From assembly GCF_002776525.5 (NCBI RefSeq), contig NC_045439.1:158843208-158907207 (forward strand): 64,000 nt of DNA. Reading direction: 5' to 3'. This DNA is from Piliocolobus tephrosceles. Lineage: Eukaryota > Chordata > Mammalia > Primates > Cercopithecidae. The position numbers and the translations under genes were made by a program. Shown one piece after another: positions 33,111 through 44,790 of this stretch (position 1 is the first letter of the stretch; the number at the start of each line of letters is the position of its first letter). The notes below the pieces were generated by a model. It saw only the letters and a list, made by a program, of their open reading frames with translations, did not search any database and was not told where the DNA came from.

Positions 33111-33780
33111 ATGATTGTTCCCAGTACTCCCTTATATTCTGGCTTTATTCACGGGAGGTTGGCAACTTTACTGCCCTGCCAGTGGTGCAACTCTGTTGCC
33201 CTGTGGGCTCCCTATGCTGTTCACTGCCTGCAAAGTTCTGAATCCATACTTTTTAATCCCTTTATTCTATTTACTGTGGCCTTTTCCTTCTTAGGTGACA
33301 CAGAAAGGGTGAGGGATACTGTGATAAGGAGAAATTTCCCCTATCAGCTAGGATGAGGTTTCTAAATTGTCCCTGGCAAGGTACTCCCACCCCCAAATGA
33401 CTTTTTGTAAAGAAGGATCTGAGCATTGGAAGGAAAGTCCATGAAAGTGAAAGTCCCTTCCAAGACTGTGGTCCCAGGATTCTCCACTGTCATGCCAGTC
33501 CATACTCAGCTTCCAGCTATTGTAAAAATTATTATTAAGTGTTCCTACCCATTTAGGGCTCCATCACCTTCCGCTCCTGACCACAAGATCTCAGTAGCTG
33601 TATCTCTTTGGACCTGCCTGTCTCTCCATATTTTGGGGTGCATACTTGTGCTATGACCCCAGTTCCCTGGTGGGTCCAATAAAAGTCATTTATTTTCAGT
33701 TCCTCCAGCTTTTTACTGTTACAAGAATAGGAGTGACAGTTTTCAAGCTCTTTGCATGTTGGAGCCGAAAGCAGAAGTGT
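33111..33780. mobile_element. L1/HAL1-like remnant
   Basis: 'ggtgggtccaataaaagtca' followed by 'ttattttcagttcctccagc' and 'ttttcaagctctttgcatgt' is wording common in old L1-related 5' and internal parts, but I cannot place it in the element with confidence. Confidence 0.45.
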
Positions 33781-34313
33781 GGGATGTAGAGTTTGGGAAA
33801 ATCATAGAAGTGGAGTGTCTTTCTCATTGCGTTATATCAAGGATATATGGTGTCAACATGATTTTCACTGCTGATGTTGAACTTGATCACTTGGTTAAGA
33901 TGGTGACTGCCAGATTTTTTCTCTGCAAAGCTAATGCTTTATTTGTCCATCCTCTACATATTAGAAGCAAACCCATCCGATACACAAACAGAAGGGAGGA
34001 ATTAGGCTTCATTTTCTGGAAGAAAGACTATCAAGTAATTTACCAAGAATATGTTAAAACCACCACAATACATTAACATTTGGGGGAAGATATTTCTAGT
34101 CTTATAAATACCTTGTTTATCCCTAATGCACTGCCAACTAATTTCAACATTCATCAATGAATCTGATCTTTGGTGATTTGTGTTATGGTGTTATCATGGT
34201 AATTTCCTAATTCCTTTTCTTTTTATTATTTGGAATTCTTTTCTAAAAAAGATTTGCTCCTGCTTATCTATTTATTTATTGTCATATCCACATTTGACTT
34301 GAGATCTGCACTC
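33781..34313. mobile_element. Very old L1-type 3' segment
   Basis: 'acttgatcacttggttaaga', 'tggtgactgccagattttt', then 'tttggtgatttgtgttatgg' and 'ttggaattcttttctaaaa' give the order of a well-known old L1-like 3' segment; the part at 24.99-25.11 kb belongs to the same segment. An open frame at 33756-34076 is a chance frame. Confidence 0.6.
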
Positions 34314-34606
34314 TTTTTTTTTTTTTTGAGACGGAGTCTCACTGTGTTGCCCAGGCTGGAGTGCAGTGGCTGGATCTCAGCTCACTGCAAGCTCCGCCTC
34401 CCGGGTTTACACCATTCTCCTGCCTCAGCCTCCAAGTAGCTGGCACTACAGGCGCCTGCCACCACGCCCGGCTAGTTTTTTGTATTTTTAGTAGAGACGG
34501 GGTTTCACCGTGTTAGCCAGGATGGTCTTGATCTCCTGACCTCGTTATCCGCCCGTCTCGGCCTCCCAAAGTGCTGGGATTACAGGCTTGAGCCACCGGG
34601 CCCGGC
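34314..34606 (-). repeat. AluY, Old World monkey type, antisense, with TSD
   Basis: Flanking repeat 'gagatctgcactctt'/'gagatctacactctt' (34301 on and 34607 on). Low divergence. Confidence 0.96.
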
Positions 34607-34628
34607 GAGATCTACACTCTTAAAAAAA

Positions 34629-34925
34629 TTTTTTTTTCCTTTGAGACGGAGTTTCACTCTTGTCGCCCAGATTGGAGTACAATGGCGCAATCTTGGCTCA
34701 CTGCAGTCTCTGCCCCTCGGGTTCAAGCAATTCTTCTGTCTCAGCCTCCCTAGTAGCTGGGATTGCAGGCACCCGCCACAATGCCCAGCTAATTATTGTA
34801 TTTTTAATAGAGACGGGGTTTCACCATGTTGGCCAGGCTGATCTTGAACTCCTGATCTCAAGTGATCTGGCTACCTCGGGCTCCCAAAGTGCTGGGATTA
34901 CCGCTGTGAACTACCGCACCTGGCC
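34629..34925 (-). repeat. AluS-like, antisense
   Basis: 'gagacggagtttcactcttg' to 'ctaccgcacctggcc'. Lies about 20 bp from the previous Alu in the same orientation. Confidence 0.95.
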
Positions 34926-36290
34926 TCTCTTAACAATTTTTAATTGCACAATATTGTTACCTGTAGGCTCAGTGTTGAACAGTAGATATCCAGAACTTAC
35001 TGATCTTGCATAACGGAAACTTTATACCCATTGACTAGGAACTCCGCATTTTCCCTTCACCTACCCCGCAGCAATCACTCTCAGTCGTACTATCTGCTTC
35101 TATGAGTTTGATCATTTTACATACCTCATACAAGTGCAATCATGCAGAATTGATCCTTCTGTTATTATCTCATGTAACTTTACATAGTGTCCTCAGGGTT
35201 TTTATCCTTGTTGTCATTAATAATACCATTTCTTTCTTTTATAAGGCTGAGCAATATTCCATTTTATGTATGTATACCCAGAAGTAGGATTGCTGGATTA
35301 TATGGTACTTGTGTTTTTAATTCTTTGAGGTACCTGCATACTGTTTTCCATAGTGGCTACATTGTTTTTCATTCCCATCAGCAGTGTGTGAAGGTTGTGA
35401 TTTCTCCTTATTTTTTGCCTTTTTTTTTTTGATGCTAGCCATTGTAACAAATACAAGGTGATGTCTCATTGTGGTTTTGATGTACAGTTAATTGATGATT
35501 TATAATGCAGTGCAACTTTTTATATACCTGTTGGCCATTTGCATGTATTCTTTGGAGAAATGTATATTCAAATCCCTTGCCATTTAAAAATTAGATTATT
35601 TGGGATTGGGAAATTCTTTTTTCTCTTAAGTTGTAGGAATACATTGTATATTTGGACATCAGCCCCTTATTCAATGTATGGTTTGCAAATATTGTCTCCT
35701 CTTCTATAGAATGTCTTTTCATCCTGTTTACTTCGCTCTGCAGAAGCTGAGTTTGATGTAGTCTCACGTTATTTTTGCTTTTGTTTTCTGTGCTTACAGT
35801 GTCATATTTTAGAAATCTTTGTCTAGATCAGTGTCATGAAACTTTCCCCTTCCTTTTACTTCTAAGTGTTTTATAGTTTCAGGTCTTATGTCCAAATATT
35901 TATTCTGTTCTGAGTTGATTTTGTATATAGTGTAAAATAAGAATCCAATTTTATTTTTTATTTTTCTGCATGTAGATACTACATTTTCTCAACACCATTG
36001 GTTGAAGAGACTATATATTTTCCCAGTTGTGTATTCTTAGGACCCTTGTTGAAGATTTGGACTGTATATATGTGGATTTATTTCTGGGACATCTATTATG
36101 TGTCTCATTTATTTATTTATATGATTATTCAGTTGCTTATTTATGTCACTATGGACTCATGGAGGTTTGCTTGCTGTTTGGTTTTTGTTGGTTTAGTACT
36201 TGCTTGCTTACAGACACTGCAAGATGCTTCAACAGTATCTTGCATTTTTTTCTGCCTTAGCCCTAGAATGAAATATTTGTCCAAGTAGCT
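34926..36290 (-). mobile_element. L1M, antisense
   Basis: Long run of antisense L1: 'cagaagtaggattgctggat', 'gttttccatagtggctacat', 'tcattgtggttttgatgtac', 'tgcagaagctgagtttgatg', 'ggacccttgttgaagatttg'. Mutated throughout. Confidence 0.88.
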
Positions 36291-36655
36291 CTATCTTTTG
36301 TTTTTGTTTGTTTTAAATTAGAGAATGGTATTTCAAAACTAGATGTGCTTGTTGATACTGTAGTGTTTCTTGGCCCTCTCAGCAAAGAAATCTAGGAAAC
36401 ATATGTGTGTACTTATGTAAGCCTATATATCTGTATTTATATCTGTATCTTTCTATGTCTAAATTTATGTAGGTATATAGGTTAAAACATAAACATATTT
36501 ATGCTAATATCTACAACTCTGGTTCAGGACTGAATTCATTCTAGACTTTCACCCTGATAACTTCTTTCTTTGATGATGACAAAACTACTCCTCAGCTCAA
36601 GATTTTTTCATCATTTTTTTCTGTACATACACACAGACTCATTTAAATCCACCTT
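36291..36655. mobile_element. Old L1-type remnant
   Basis: 'gagaatggtatttcaaaact' with 'tagatgtgcttgttgatact', then TATATCTG-rich and 'cttctttctttgatgatgac', are the order of an old L1-like segment. An 11-bp imperfect stem ('gatgatgacaaaa'...'tttttcatcat') at about 36572-36618 is probably chance. Confidence 0.5.
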
Positions 36656-37915
36656 CATTTATCTTCCGCTGCTGTCTAGCTTTTCGCCACTGTGATTTGG
36701 GTTGGAATACTAGGTTGTTGGACAAGGTTGTAGGAAACATCAGACTTGATCATCTGTTTATAGATATAAAATGAAAAGCAGATTGGAACTTGGCAAAGGG
36801 TGAGTTGAGAGCTTAAAGGAACACACACACTCCACGAAGCCTTAGAGGCTGTTTGGTCCATTCTCAGGTATGTTTGTGGTGACGTCCATGGTCTGAGTCT
36901 CTGTCCCCAGGAATATTGCTGTGGTGGAACTCAGGCAAATGCTAGTCCATGCATGTTATTGGGCACCTGTTTTGTAAGTGTTGAAACTGAACTTTCTGGG
37001 GAAACGTAGCGTCCAATTCAGGTACATTTCATTTCTGAGAACAAAAGTGGAAACAGTTGTCGAGTGGGCTGACACCCTAGGAGAGGCTTTGTGGACCTTT
37101 GTGACCTCATGGTATGCATCGCCTCCAGTGGACTCGTGCAGGTAACTGGCCCTCCTGGCTTTCCTTCTCACCCTCCCGCTGAACTCATGCTTCCTCCTAG
37201 TCTGGTTTCTCTTGGTTGCTTTGGAAATGAACAGTGCATAGCCTGACATAAAGCCATATACCATGTCCACTTCTTTCTCTTTCCACATTTCCCTTTTGGT
37301 AGAGGGGCACTTGTTTCCCCTGTAGATGTGACAGTGGTATGAGCATACACACTTAATAATAAATGACCGCACGTGTACCCTGAAACGGAGATGGGCACTG
37401 GCAAGCAATGATACCCGAGGGTGGCTCATGAATAGGACAGCTGGAGCCCATGAAGCGCTATTATGGGCCCTGAGGTCTGAGTTGCACCCGGACAGCCTCA
37501 CCCTCAAGGACTGGCTGGTGTTTGCTGGAAGCCTCTTTATGCTAAGGGCTGAGGCAAGTTGCTAAAGACATGCTACGTGATTTATCATGATGCAGGATTA
37601 ACTTTCCACATGCAGTGGTCATCAAAGAAATCAGTGTCTCTGGTGAAAACTCACTTTCAAGTCTAATTTTTGCTACTGAGAATAAGCTCGGCAACAAGTA
37701 GTAGTTGATAGAAGATGGCCTGACAGGGGTTTGGAGAGGAAGAGGAATACGTGTATGGCTGGGCTTGGAAAAGTCTGCATGAAGCCTGCACGTATTTTGG
37801 GGAAAAACCCCAAACAAGTCCTCTTTGTGCCTGCAGGCTGCAGAAGGCTGTCACGGGGCATTCTCCCTCTGCCTGCCCCTCCGTCTGTCTAAGCCCAGGG
37901 CCCTATTTCTTTCCT
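36656..37915 (+). other. Local unit copy D
   Basis: 36768-36820 ('aaatgaaaagcagattggaa' then 'cttggcaaagggtgag') aligns with 58095-58140 of copy C ('ggaagaaaaggagcctggaa' then 'tttggcaaagagttaag'). 37628-37690 aligns with copy E at 17707-17790, and 37865-37905 ('ctgcccctccgtctgtctaa') with 17900-17930. A minus-strand frame of 183 codons at 36956-37507 shows no recognisable domain and is not called as a gene. Confidence 0.48.
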
Positions 37916-37951
37916 TTTTTTATTTTGTAATAGCTTTATTGACATATAATT

Positions 37952-38124
37952 CACATAGCATGCAATGAACCATTTAAATCCACAAGCCATACAATTAACC
38001 ATTTAAATTCACATGCTATGCAATTAACCACTTAAATTTACGTGTCATACAATTAACTATTTAAATTTTCACATCATGCAATTAACCATTTAAATTCACA
38101 TAGCATATAATTAGCCATTTAAAC
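37952..38124 (+). repeat. 27-31 bp tandem repeat, six units, inside L1M
   Basis: Units start at about 37952, 37981, 38010, 38041, 38070 and 38097, each a variant of 'cacat..catgcaattaacc' followed by 'atttaaatt'. The usual L1M has this segment once, so it expanded locally. Confidence 0.9.
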
Positions 38125-38392
38125 CTAGCGATTTTGAGTATATACACAGCAGTGTGCAATAATCACAACAATCGAGTCAGAATCAAATTTAAAACAAATT
38201 TAGAACATTTAGAATAAAAAGAAACCCCCGCCCTTTAATATTATTCCCTAATCCTCCATCCTTCCTAGCCCTAAGCAACAAGTCTACTTTTTCCTCTTTA
38301 TGGATTTGCCTATTCAGAACATTTCATATAAATGGAATCATAAAATATCCGATCTCTTGTGAGTGTCTTCCTCCACTCAAAAATGTGTTTTT

Positions 38393-38678
38393 GGCCAGAT
38401 GTGGTGGCTCATGCCTGTAATCCCAGCACTTTGGGAAGCCAAGACAGGTGGATCATGAGGTCATGAGTTCCAGATAAGCATGGCCAAGGGTGGTGAAACC
38501 TGTCTCTACTAAAAATACAAAAATTAGCCAGGGCTGGTGGTGGGTGCCTGTAATCCCAGTTACTTGGGAGGCTGAGGCAGAAGAATCGCTTGAATCTGGG
38601 AGGCGGAGGTTGCAGTGAGCCGAGATGGTGCCCCTGCACTCTAGCCTGGGTGATAGAGCGAGACTCCTCCATCTCACC

Positions 38679-38707
<29 letters not shown>
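38393..38707 (+). repeat. Alu with TSD
   Basis: 'ggccagatgtggtggctcat' to a 28-base A-run. Flanking 'aaaatgtgttttt' on both sides. S-like. Confidence 0.95.
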
Positions 38708-38709
<2 letters not shown>

Positions 38710-38766
38710 TGTTTTTCAGGTTCCTCCACGGTGTATAACATGTCAATACTTTTTCTTTTCCCCCCT

Positions 38767-39073
38767 TTTTGATACAGGGTCTCACTCTGTTGCCCAGGAT
38801 GGAGTGCAGGGGTGTGGTCACAGCTCACTGCATCCTCTACCTCTTGGGCTTAAGTGGTTTTTCCACCGCAGCCTCCTCAGTAACTGAGCCTCCACACACC
38901 TGTAGTCTGTACAGGTGTATGCCATCATGTCCAGCTAATTAAAAAACATCATTTTGGTAGAGACAATGTTTCACTATGCTGGCCAGGCTGGTCTTGAACT
39001 CCTGGGCTCAAGCACCTCACACCTCGGTCTCCTAAAGTGTTGGGATTACAGGCGTCAACCACTGCACCCCGTC
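38767..39073 (-). repeat. AluJ-like, antisense, diverged
   Basis: 'gatacagggtctcactctgt' to 'ccactgcaccccgtc', with J-type 'cctgggctcaagcacctcac' and a duplicated 'acctgtagtctgtacaggtg' stretch. Confidence 0.9.
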
Positions 39074-39216
39074 TTCATTCTTTTCATAGCAAAATAATAT
39101 ATATGTGTTCGTGTATATACCACATTCTACTTATTTGTTCATCCAATTTCTTGACATCTAAGTTTTTTCCACCTTTTGACTATCATAAATATATAATATA
39201 GCTGTGAAAAAAAAAT

Positions 39217-39504
39217 TCTTTTTTGAGATAGAGTCTCTCTCTGTCCCCCAGGCTGGAGTGCAGAGGCGTGATCTCAGCTCACTGCAAGCTCCGCCTCCCA
39301 GGTTCACGCCATTCTCCTGCCTCAGCCTCCCGAGTAGCTGGGACTACAGGCACCCGCCACCACACCGGGCTAAATTTTGTATTTTTAGTAGAGACGGGGT
39401 TTCGCCATGTTAGCCGGGATGGTCTGCATCTCCTGACCTCATGATCCGCCCGCCCCGGCCTCCCAAAGTGCTGGGATTGCAGGCATGAGCCACCGTGCCC
39501 GGCC
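39217..39504 (-). repeat. AluY/S, antisense, with TSD
   Basis: 'ttttgagatagagtctctct' to 'ccaccgtgcccggcc'. Flanking 'agctgtgaaaa' at 39200-39210 and 39505-39515. Confidence 0.95.
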
Positions 39505-39775
39505 AGCTGTGAAAATTTATATACAAGTTTAGATGTGGATATGTTTTCATTTCTCTTGGGTCTATATGTAAGAGTGGAATTGCTGAGTCAGATGGTAATT
39601 CAATATTTAATTTTTTGTGTATATATACAGAAAACTGTTTTCCAAAATGAAGTTAAATATTGAAAGAAGTTTTCCAAAATGGCTGCACAATTTTACAGCC
39701 CACCAATGTACAAGAATTCCAATTTCTCCACACTCTCACCAACACTAGTTCTTATCTAATTTCTTACCTAACGTA

Positions 39776-39939
39776 TATGAAATACGGCCTCGTTTTCCGT
39801 GGCTTTTCTTTACCTGTCTACAGTATCTCCCCTTGTTCTGAAGCACATTCACATGTTTTGAGAAGTTAGTCTCCTTACCGTTCCCATGATACATCATGTT
39901 GATTCCTAGCTTTATTTCTTTGCCCATGCTGTGCCCACA
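39776..39939. other. Unassigned short stretch between L1M pieces
   Basis: No repeat named with confidence. Confidence 0.35.
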
Positions 39940-40136
39940 GTTGTTTTTTTTAGATTGTGGTAAAATATTCCTAACCTGGAATTTACCATTGCAACCATTT
40001 TTAATTTCACAATTTGTTATGCAACCATCGCTGCCATCCATCTCCAGAACTCTTTTCATCTGGCGAAACTGAAACTCTGTATCCATACAACAATAACTCG
40101 AATCCCTTGGTCCAGCCCCTGGCAACTGCCATCCTA

Positions 40137-40215
40137 CTTCTTCTCCTTCTCCTTCTCCTTCTCCTCCTCCTCTTCTTCCTCCCCCTCCCCCCTCCTCCTC
40201 CTCCTCCTCCTCTTC
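40137..40215 (+). repeat. Polypyrimidine (CTT/CCT)n tract
   Basis: About 80 bp of almost pure C/T, ordered as CTTCTC, then CTCCTC, then CCCCCTCC units, at the head of an antisense Alu. Confidence 0.93.
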
Positions 40216-40497
40216 TTTTTTTTTTTGAGGCAGGGTCTCACTCTGTCACCCAGGCTAGAGTGCAGTGGCCTGGTCATAGCTTACTGCTGCCTCGATCTCC
40301 TGGGCTTCAGTGATCCTCCTGCCTCAACCTACAGGCACACACGACCACACCCAGATAATTTATTTTTTATTTTTTTAGTAGACGTGAAGTCTTACTGTAT
40401 TGCCCAATCTGGTCTCCAACTCCTGGGCTTAAGTGATCCTCCCACCTTGGCCTCCCGAAGTGCTGGGATTATAGACCTGAGCCACGGCACCCCGCCT
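40216..40497 (-). repeat. AluJ-like, antisense
   Basis: 'gaggcagggtctcactctgt' to 'gccacggcaccccgcc', old and with internal deletion around 'caacctacaggcacacac'. Confidence 0.92.
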
Positions 40498-41242
40498 CCA
40501 GCATCCTACTTTTATATCTATGAATCTAAATCAGGCACCTTGTATAAGTGAAATCATACAATATTTATCTTTTTGTGACGGGCTTATTTCACTTAGTAAC
40601 ATGTCTTTAGAACTCATCCATGTTGTAGCATGTCAGTATTTTCTTCCATTATACGGCTGAATACTTTTGTTGACCTGTTAATTCATCAGTGGAGATTTGG
40701 GTTACTCCCACCTTTTGGCTATTGTGGAGAATGCTACTGTGATCATGACTATACAAATATAACACTGACACCATTATTTCAATTATTTGGGGGTATATAT
40801 CCAGAAGTGGAATTCCTGGATCATATGAGAATTCCAGTTTTAATATTTTGAAGAATCACTAGACCTATTTTTAGAGTGGCTCCCCCATTTTATATTCTCA
40901 CCAACAATGTACAAAATTTCCAATTTCTCTACATCCTCACCAACACTTGTTATTTTCAGTGATTGGTATTAGATACTATCTCATTATGGCTTTCATTTGC
41001 ATTTCCCTAATAATTAGTGATGTTGAGCATCTTTTCCATGTACTTGTTGACCATTTTAATATCATATTTGGGTCCTTTTATACTGTATTTGGGTCCTTTG
41101 TCCATTTTCAATGTGTTTTGTTTCTGTCATTTTTTTTACTAAGAATAGCCACACCTGTGAAGGTTTGCTGAAAAATTATCTGAAATGAGAGTTATGTGAG
41201 CAGCCATTGAATTGAACAGCCATGGGACAAAATAAGCACACG

Positions 41243-41330
41243 AACAAAACACATTGAAAATGGACAAAGGACCTGAATAGACATCTCCCCAAAGATGGAT
41301 ATATACCCCCCAAATAATTGAAATAATAGT
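41243..41330 (-). repeat. Inverted duplicate of nearby L1M sequence
   Basis: 41243-41273 is the exact reverse complement of 41092-41122 (31 bp). 41296-41330 is the reverse complement of 40770-40803 with one extra base and one mismatch. The right arm lacks the equivalent of 40804-41091. Confidence 0.92.
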
Positions 41331-42222
41331 GTAGATAATGTCCATGGTGTAGATACAGCATAAAGGATAATGTGGGCAATTAGTTGCAGCTAAAATTTCA
41401 AGAGAATGATTAAAGACCTATGGAGGTGAGAAGATGTAAGGAAATGTGAATCATGATAAATATAACAACTACAATTTGCCTGATTATGTGAATCTGCGCT
41501 TCACTACCTGATGGATTCTTTCTTTTTTCAAAGATTTTTGGAGGTGAAGATGAGGACTAAGGCTGTTCAACACTATGGGATGTTCCAAGCAAGAATAATT
41601 TAGGAGGAAATTTTTATCCAGGCTTGTATTTCTGCATTCCACCCTCCCACACTGCAACAAATCTGGTAGTAGTCAAGTGAGGAGGGAGTGCAGAGATTGG
41701 TAGACCTCAGACCCCCCTTTCTGTTTGGAAGGCCTTTGCAAAGTCTGGGCAGTGTTCCCTAAGCACTGCAGGGATCTTTCTAGGGTCTTTGTCTCTATGA
41801 CGAAGAACACTCTTAAGGAATTTGGGGGTAGGTGGGTTATGGTGGCTAAGTTTATAGAGTAAGGGAAGGTTTTCCCATAACAGCAACTTTCTGCCTATGT
41901 TCTCCATCTAAGCTTTGTAAGTCATTACTTGATCAGTCCTTTAGTGGTCAATGTAAACATTGCTCCATCCTCCGTCCACCACCAAATAACTAGTGGGCTT
42001 CAGTTTTATTGGGCCAATTTAAATTAAATGAGGAAATAGAAATCTAATTTTCTGTTATTTAAGAAGTAAGGTAAATAGGAAGCCTGAGTTTGTCAAGAAG
42101 TGAGTCAAGAGCCTAGAAAATATAAGCACACTACAATCCACAATAAGGAAAAGTTGCATCTTAAGAAGAGCTTCTCTGACCTGAGGAAACTGAGTAATTC
42201 TCCCTCTGCAGTAGATCACATT
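41331..42222. other. Unassigned sequence
   Basis: No repeat or gene recognised over about 890 bp. Confidence 0.35.
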
Positions 42223-42581
42223 TGTATTAGTCCATTTTTATACTGCTTGAAGAAGTACCCAAGACTTGGCAACGTATAAAGAGAAAGAGGTTTAGTGGAC
42301 TCACAGTTCCACATGGCTAGGGAGGGCTCACAATCATGGCAGAAAGCGAAGGAGGAGCAAAGGCATGTCTTACATGGTGGCAGGCAAAAGAGTTTGTGCA
42401 GGGAAACTGCCCTTTATAAAACAATCAGATCTCATGAGACTTATTCACTATCACAAGAACAGCACAGGAAAAATGCACCCCCATGATTCAGTTACCTCCT
42501 GTCGTGTCCCTCCTACGTATGGGGTTGTGGGAACTACAATTCAAGATGAGATTTGGGTGGAGACACAGCCAAACCATATCA
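42223..42581 (-). mobile_element. Solo THE1-type LTR, antisense
   Basis: From 'tgtattagtccatttttata' to 'agccaaaccatatca'. Landmarks 'ctcatgagacttattcacta', 'cacccccatgattcagttac' and 'gatgagatttgggtggagac'. 359 bp, better preserved than the LTR at 10.4 kb. Confidence 0.97.
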
Positions 42582-42704
42582 CCATTAAAACATTTTTTCT
42601 TCTCTTCCTGGCCATTTGCAAAGAGAATTTTAATGCGTAAAATATCCCACTCAACTCCATGACACCTTGGCCACATGAAGCTCTCAGTTATGAGGTGTGT
42701 TCCA

Positions 42705-43240
42705 GTTATTGATTGCTGTGTAACAAGCTATCCCAAAAGAGCAACCACCTTGTTATGCTCATGGATTCCGTGGATATGAACCCATGTAAAAAAGACTTTT
42801 CTGTGCTTCATAATGTCTGGAACTTCAACTGGGAAGACACCAGTGGTTGAGAGTAAGTCAAATAGTTGGGGGCTGAAATCATCTAGAATTCCATTCTCTT
42901 GTATGTCTTGTGCCTGAGCAGGGATGATTCAAAGATTCAAACTGTCGCCAGGAGTCCTTCCCTATTCATGTGGCTTGGGATTCCTCACAGAGTGGAATTC
43001 AGGTGGGATGTTGCACATGGTGGCTTAGATTTATAGAGTGAGTGTCCTTGTGAGCAAGGCAGAGCAGAATAACTTTTGTGACCTTGATTCAGATGCCACC
43101 CAGCATCCCAGTCATCCTGTGGAGCAGTCATAAGTTCACCTGGTTTCAAGAAGAGGGGCATGGGCTCCACCTCCACCTCCACCTCTAGACAGAAGTAGTG
43201 TCAAAGCATTTGTGGCCCATTTTTTTTACAACCACCACAA
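42705..43240. repeat. Old interspersed repeat (same family as 2.8 and 24.6 kb)
   Basis: 'gttattgattgctgtgtaac' then 'aagctatcccaaaagagca', with 'atggattccgtggatatgaa' and 'gtccttccctattcatgtgg'. Its middle matches 2771-2990 closely. Family name uncertain. Confidence 0.6.
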
Positions 43241-43319
43241 GTTTCAAAAGAACTAAATTTCCCTTGTGGAAATAGTAAAGGGAGGGGAAACCCTGCTATT
43301 TCACAATTTAATATATTGC

Positions 43320-44790
43320 CTATGAGTGTGCGTTTTTAATTGACATATCATATTCTATGACTTTTATTGTGTACAACATTCTGCTTTTAAGCATATATAT
43401 CTTGTGGAATGGTCAAACATGGCCAATTAACAAATGCATTACCTCTCTTACCTCTCTTACTTTGTGGTCAAAGCACATAACATCCACTTTCTTTACATTT
43501 TTTAAGCATACAATATACTATCGTTAACTATAGTCACCTTGCTGTTGAATAGATGTCTTGAAATGTATTCCTTCCATCTAACTGTAATTACGTATCCTTT
43601 GACCAATAGCTCCCCCTTCTCCCCTCCCCTGAGCCTCCTGTCTACATTCTCCCCTTCTGCTAGCCTCCCAGCCTCTGTAAGCACCATTCTAACCTCACTT
43701 CTATGAGGTCAACTAGATTCCAGATATGAGTGAGATCATGAAGTATTTGTCTTTTTGTGTGAATACTAATTCACTTAACATAGTTTCTTCTAGGTTCGTC
43801 CTTGTCACAAATGGCAGGATTTCATCTTTTTACTGCTGAATATTATCCCACTGTGTATATGTACCACGTTTCTTTATCCGTTCGTCCACTGATGAACACT
43901 TAGGTCCATTCCATTTCTTGGTTATTGTAAATAGTGCTGCAATAAATATGAGAATTCTGGTGCCTCTTAGACATAGTGATTTCATTTCCTTTGGGTATAT
44001 ATACCCTGTAATGAGATTGCTAGATCATAGGGTAGTTCAGTTTTTATTTTTGGAGGAACCTTCATAGTGTTTTCCATAATGGCTGTTCTGATTTACATTA
44101 CCACCAACAGTGTGTAAGAGTTCTTTTTTCTACACATACCAGCATTTGTTATTTTTTTTGTCATTTTGTTAATGGCCGTTCTAACTGGGTTGAGGTGATG
44201 TCTCATTGTGGTTTTGATTTGCATTTCCCTGATTATTATTGATATTGAGCATTTTAATATACATGTCGGCTATTTGTCTTCTTTTGAGAAATGTCTGTTC
44301 ACGTTGTTTGTCCGCTTTTAAGCAGGTTTTTTATTTGTTTGGGCTTGCTATTGAGTTGAGTTCCTTAAATATTTTGGATAGTGACCCCTTGACATCGTAT
44401 GTATAGTTTGCAGACATTTGCTACCTATCTGTTGGTTGTCTTTTCATTCTGTTGATTGTTTCCTTTGCTGAGCAGAAGCTTTTTAGTTTGATGTAATCCC
44501 ATTTGTCTGTTTTTGCTTTTGATGCCTGGGTTTTTTCGGGTCAAATAGAAAACATCATTGCCCAAACCAATGTTGTGTAGTTTATTTCCTCTATGTTTTT
44601 ATCCAGTAGTTTCGTAGTTTCAGGTCATACATTTAAGTCTTTAGCCCATTTTGAGTTGATTTTTGCATGTGGTGAAAGGCAAGGGTCTAGTTTTCTTATT
44701 CTGCCTGTGGCTGTTGATTTTCCCAGAACCATTTATTGAAGAAATGATCCTTTCCCCAATGTCTATTCTTGGCACCTTTGTTAAACGTTG
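43320..44790 (-). mobile_element. L1 (old L1P/L1MA type), antisense, 3' half
   Basis: 'gttaactatagtcaccttgc', 'cctcccagcctctgtaagca', 'gtgctgcaataaatatgaga', 'ggctgttctgatttacatta', 'gagcagaagctttttagttt', 'caggtcatacatttaagtct'. Continuous but mutated. Confidence 0.93.

Larger units (their letters stand above)
37916..39775 (-). mobile_element. L1M, antisense, hosting a minisatellite and three Alus
   Basis: 'tagctttattgacatataat' (3' UTR), 'tatggatttgcctattcaga', 'tttcatataaatggaatcat', and after the Alus 'ttttcatttctcttgggtct', 'gtggaattgctgagtcagat' and 'ggctgcacaattttacagcc'. Each Alu interrupts continuous L1 wording. Confidence 0.9.
39940..41125 (-). mobile_element. L1M, antisense (second copy)
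   Basis: 'ttagattgtggtaaaatatt', 'ccatccatctccagaactct', 'ccagcccctggcaactgcca', then after the CT tract and Alu 'ataagtgaaatcatacaata', 'tatatccagaagtggaattc' and 'ctaataattagtgatgttga'. Confidence 0.9.

Noticed and set aside
33756..34076. 106-codon frame near an old L1 end
   Set aside because: Wording matches a dispersed old L1-like 3' segment, so it is non-coding.
36572..36618. Imperfect 11-bp stem as a microRNA candidate
   Set aside because: Lies in an old L1-type remnant, short and interrupted; not miRNA-like.
36956..37507. 183-codon minus-strand frame in copy D
   Set aside because: No recognisable motif and not preserved in the other unit copies.
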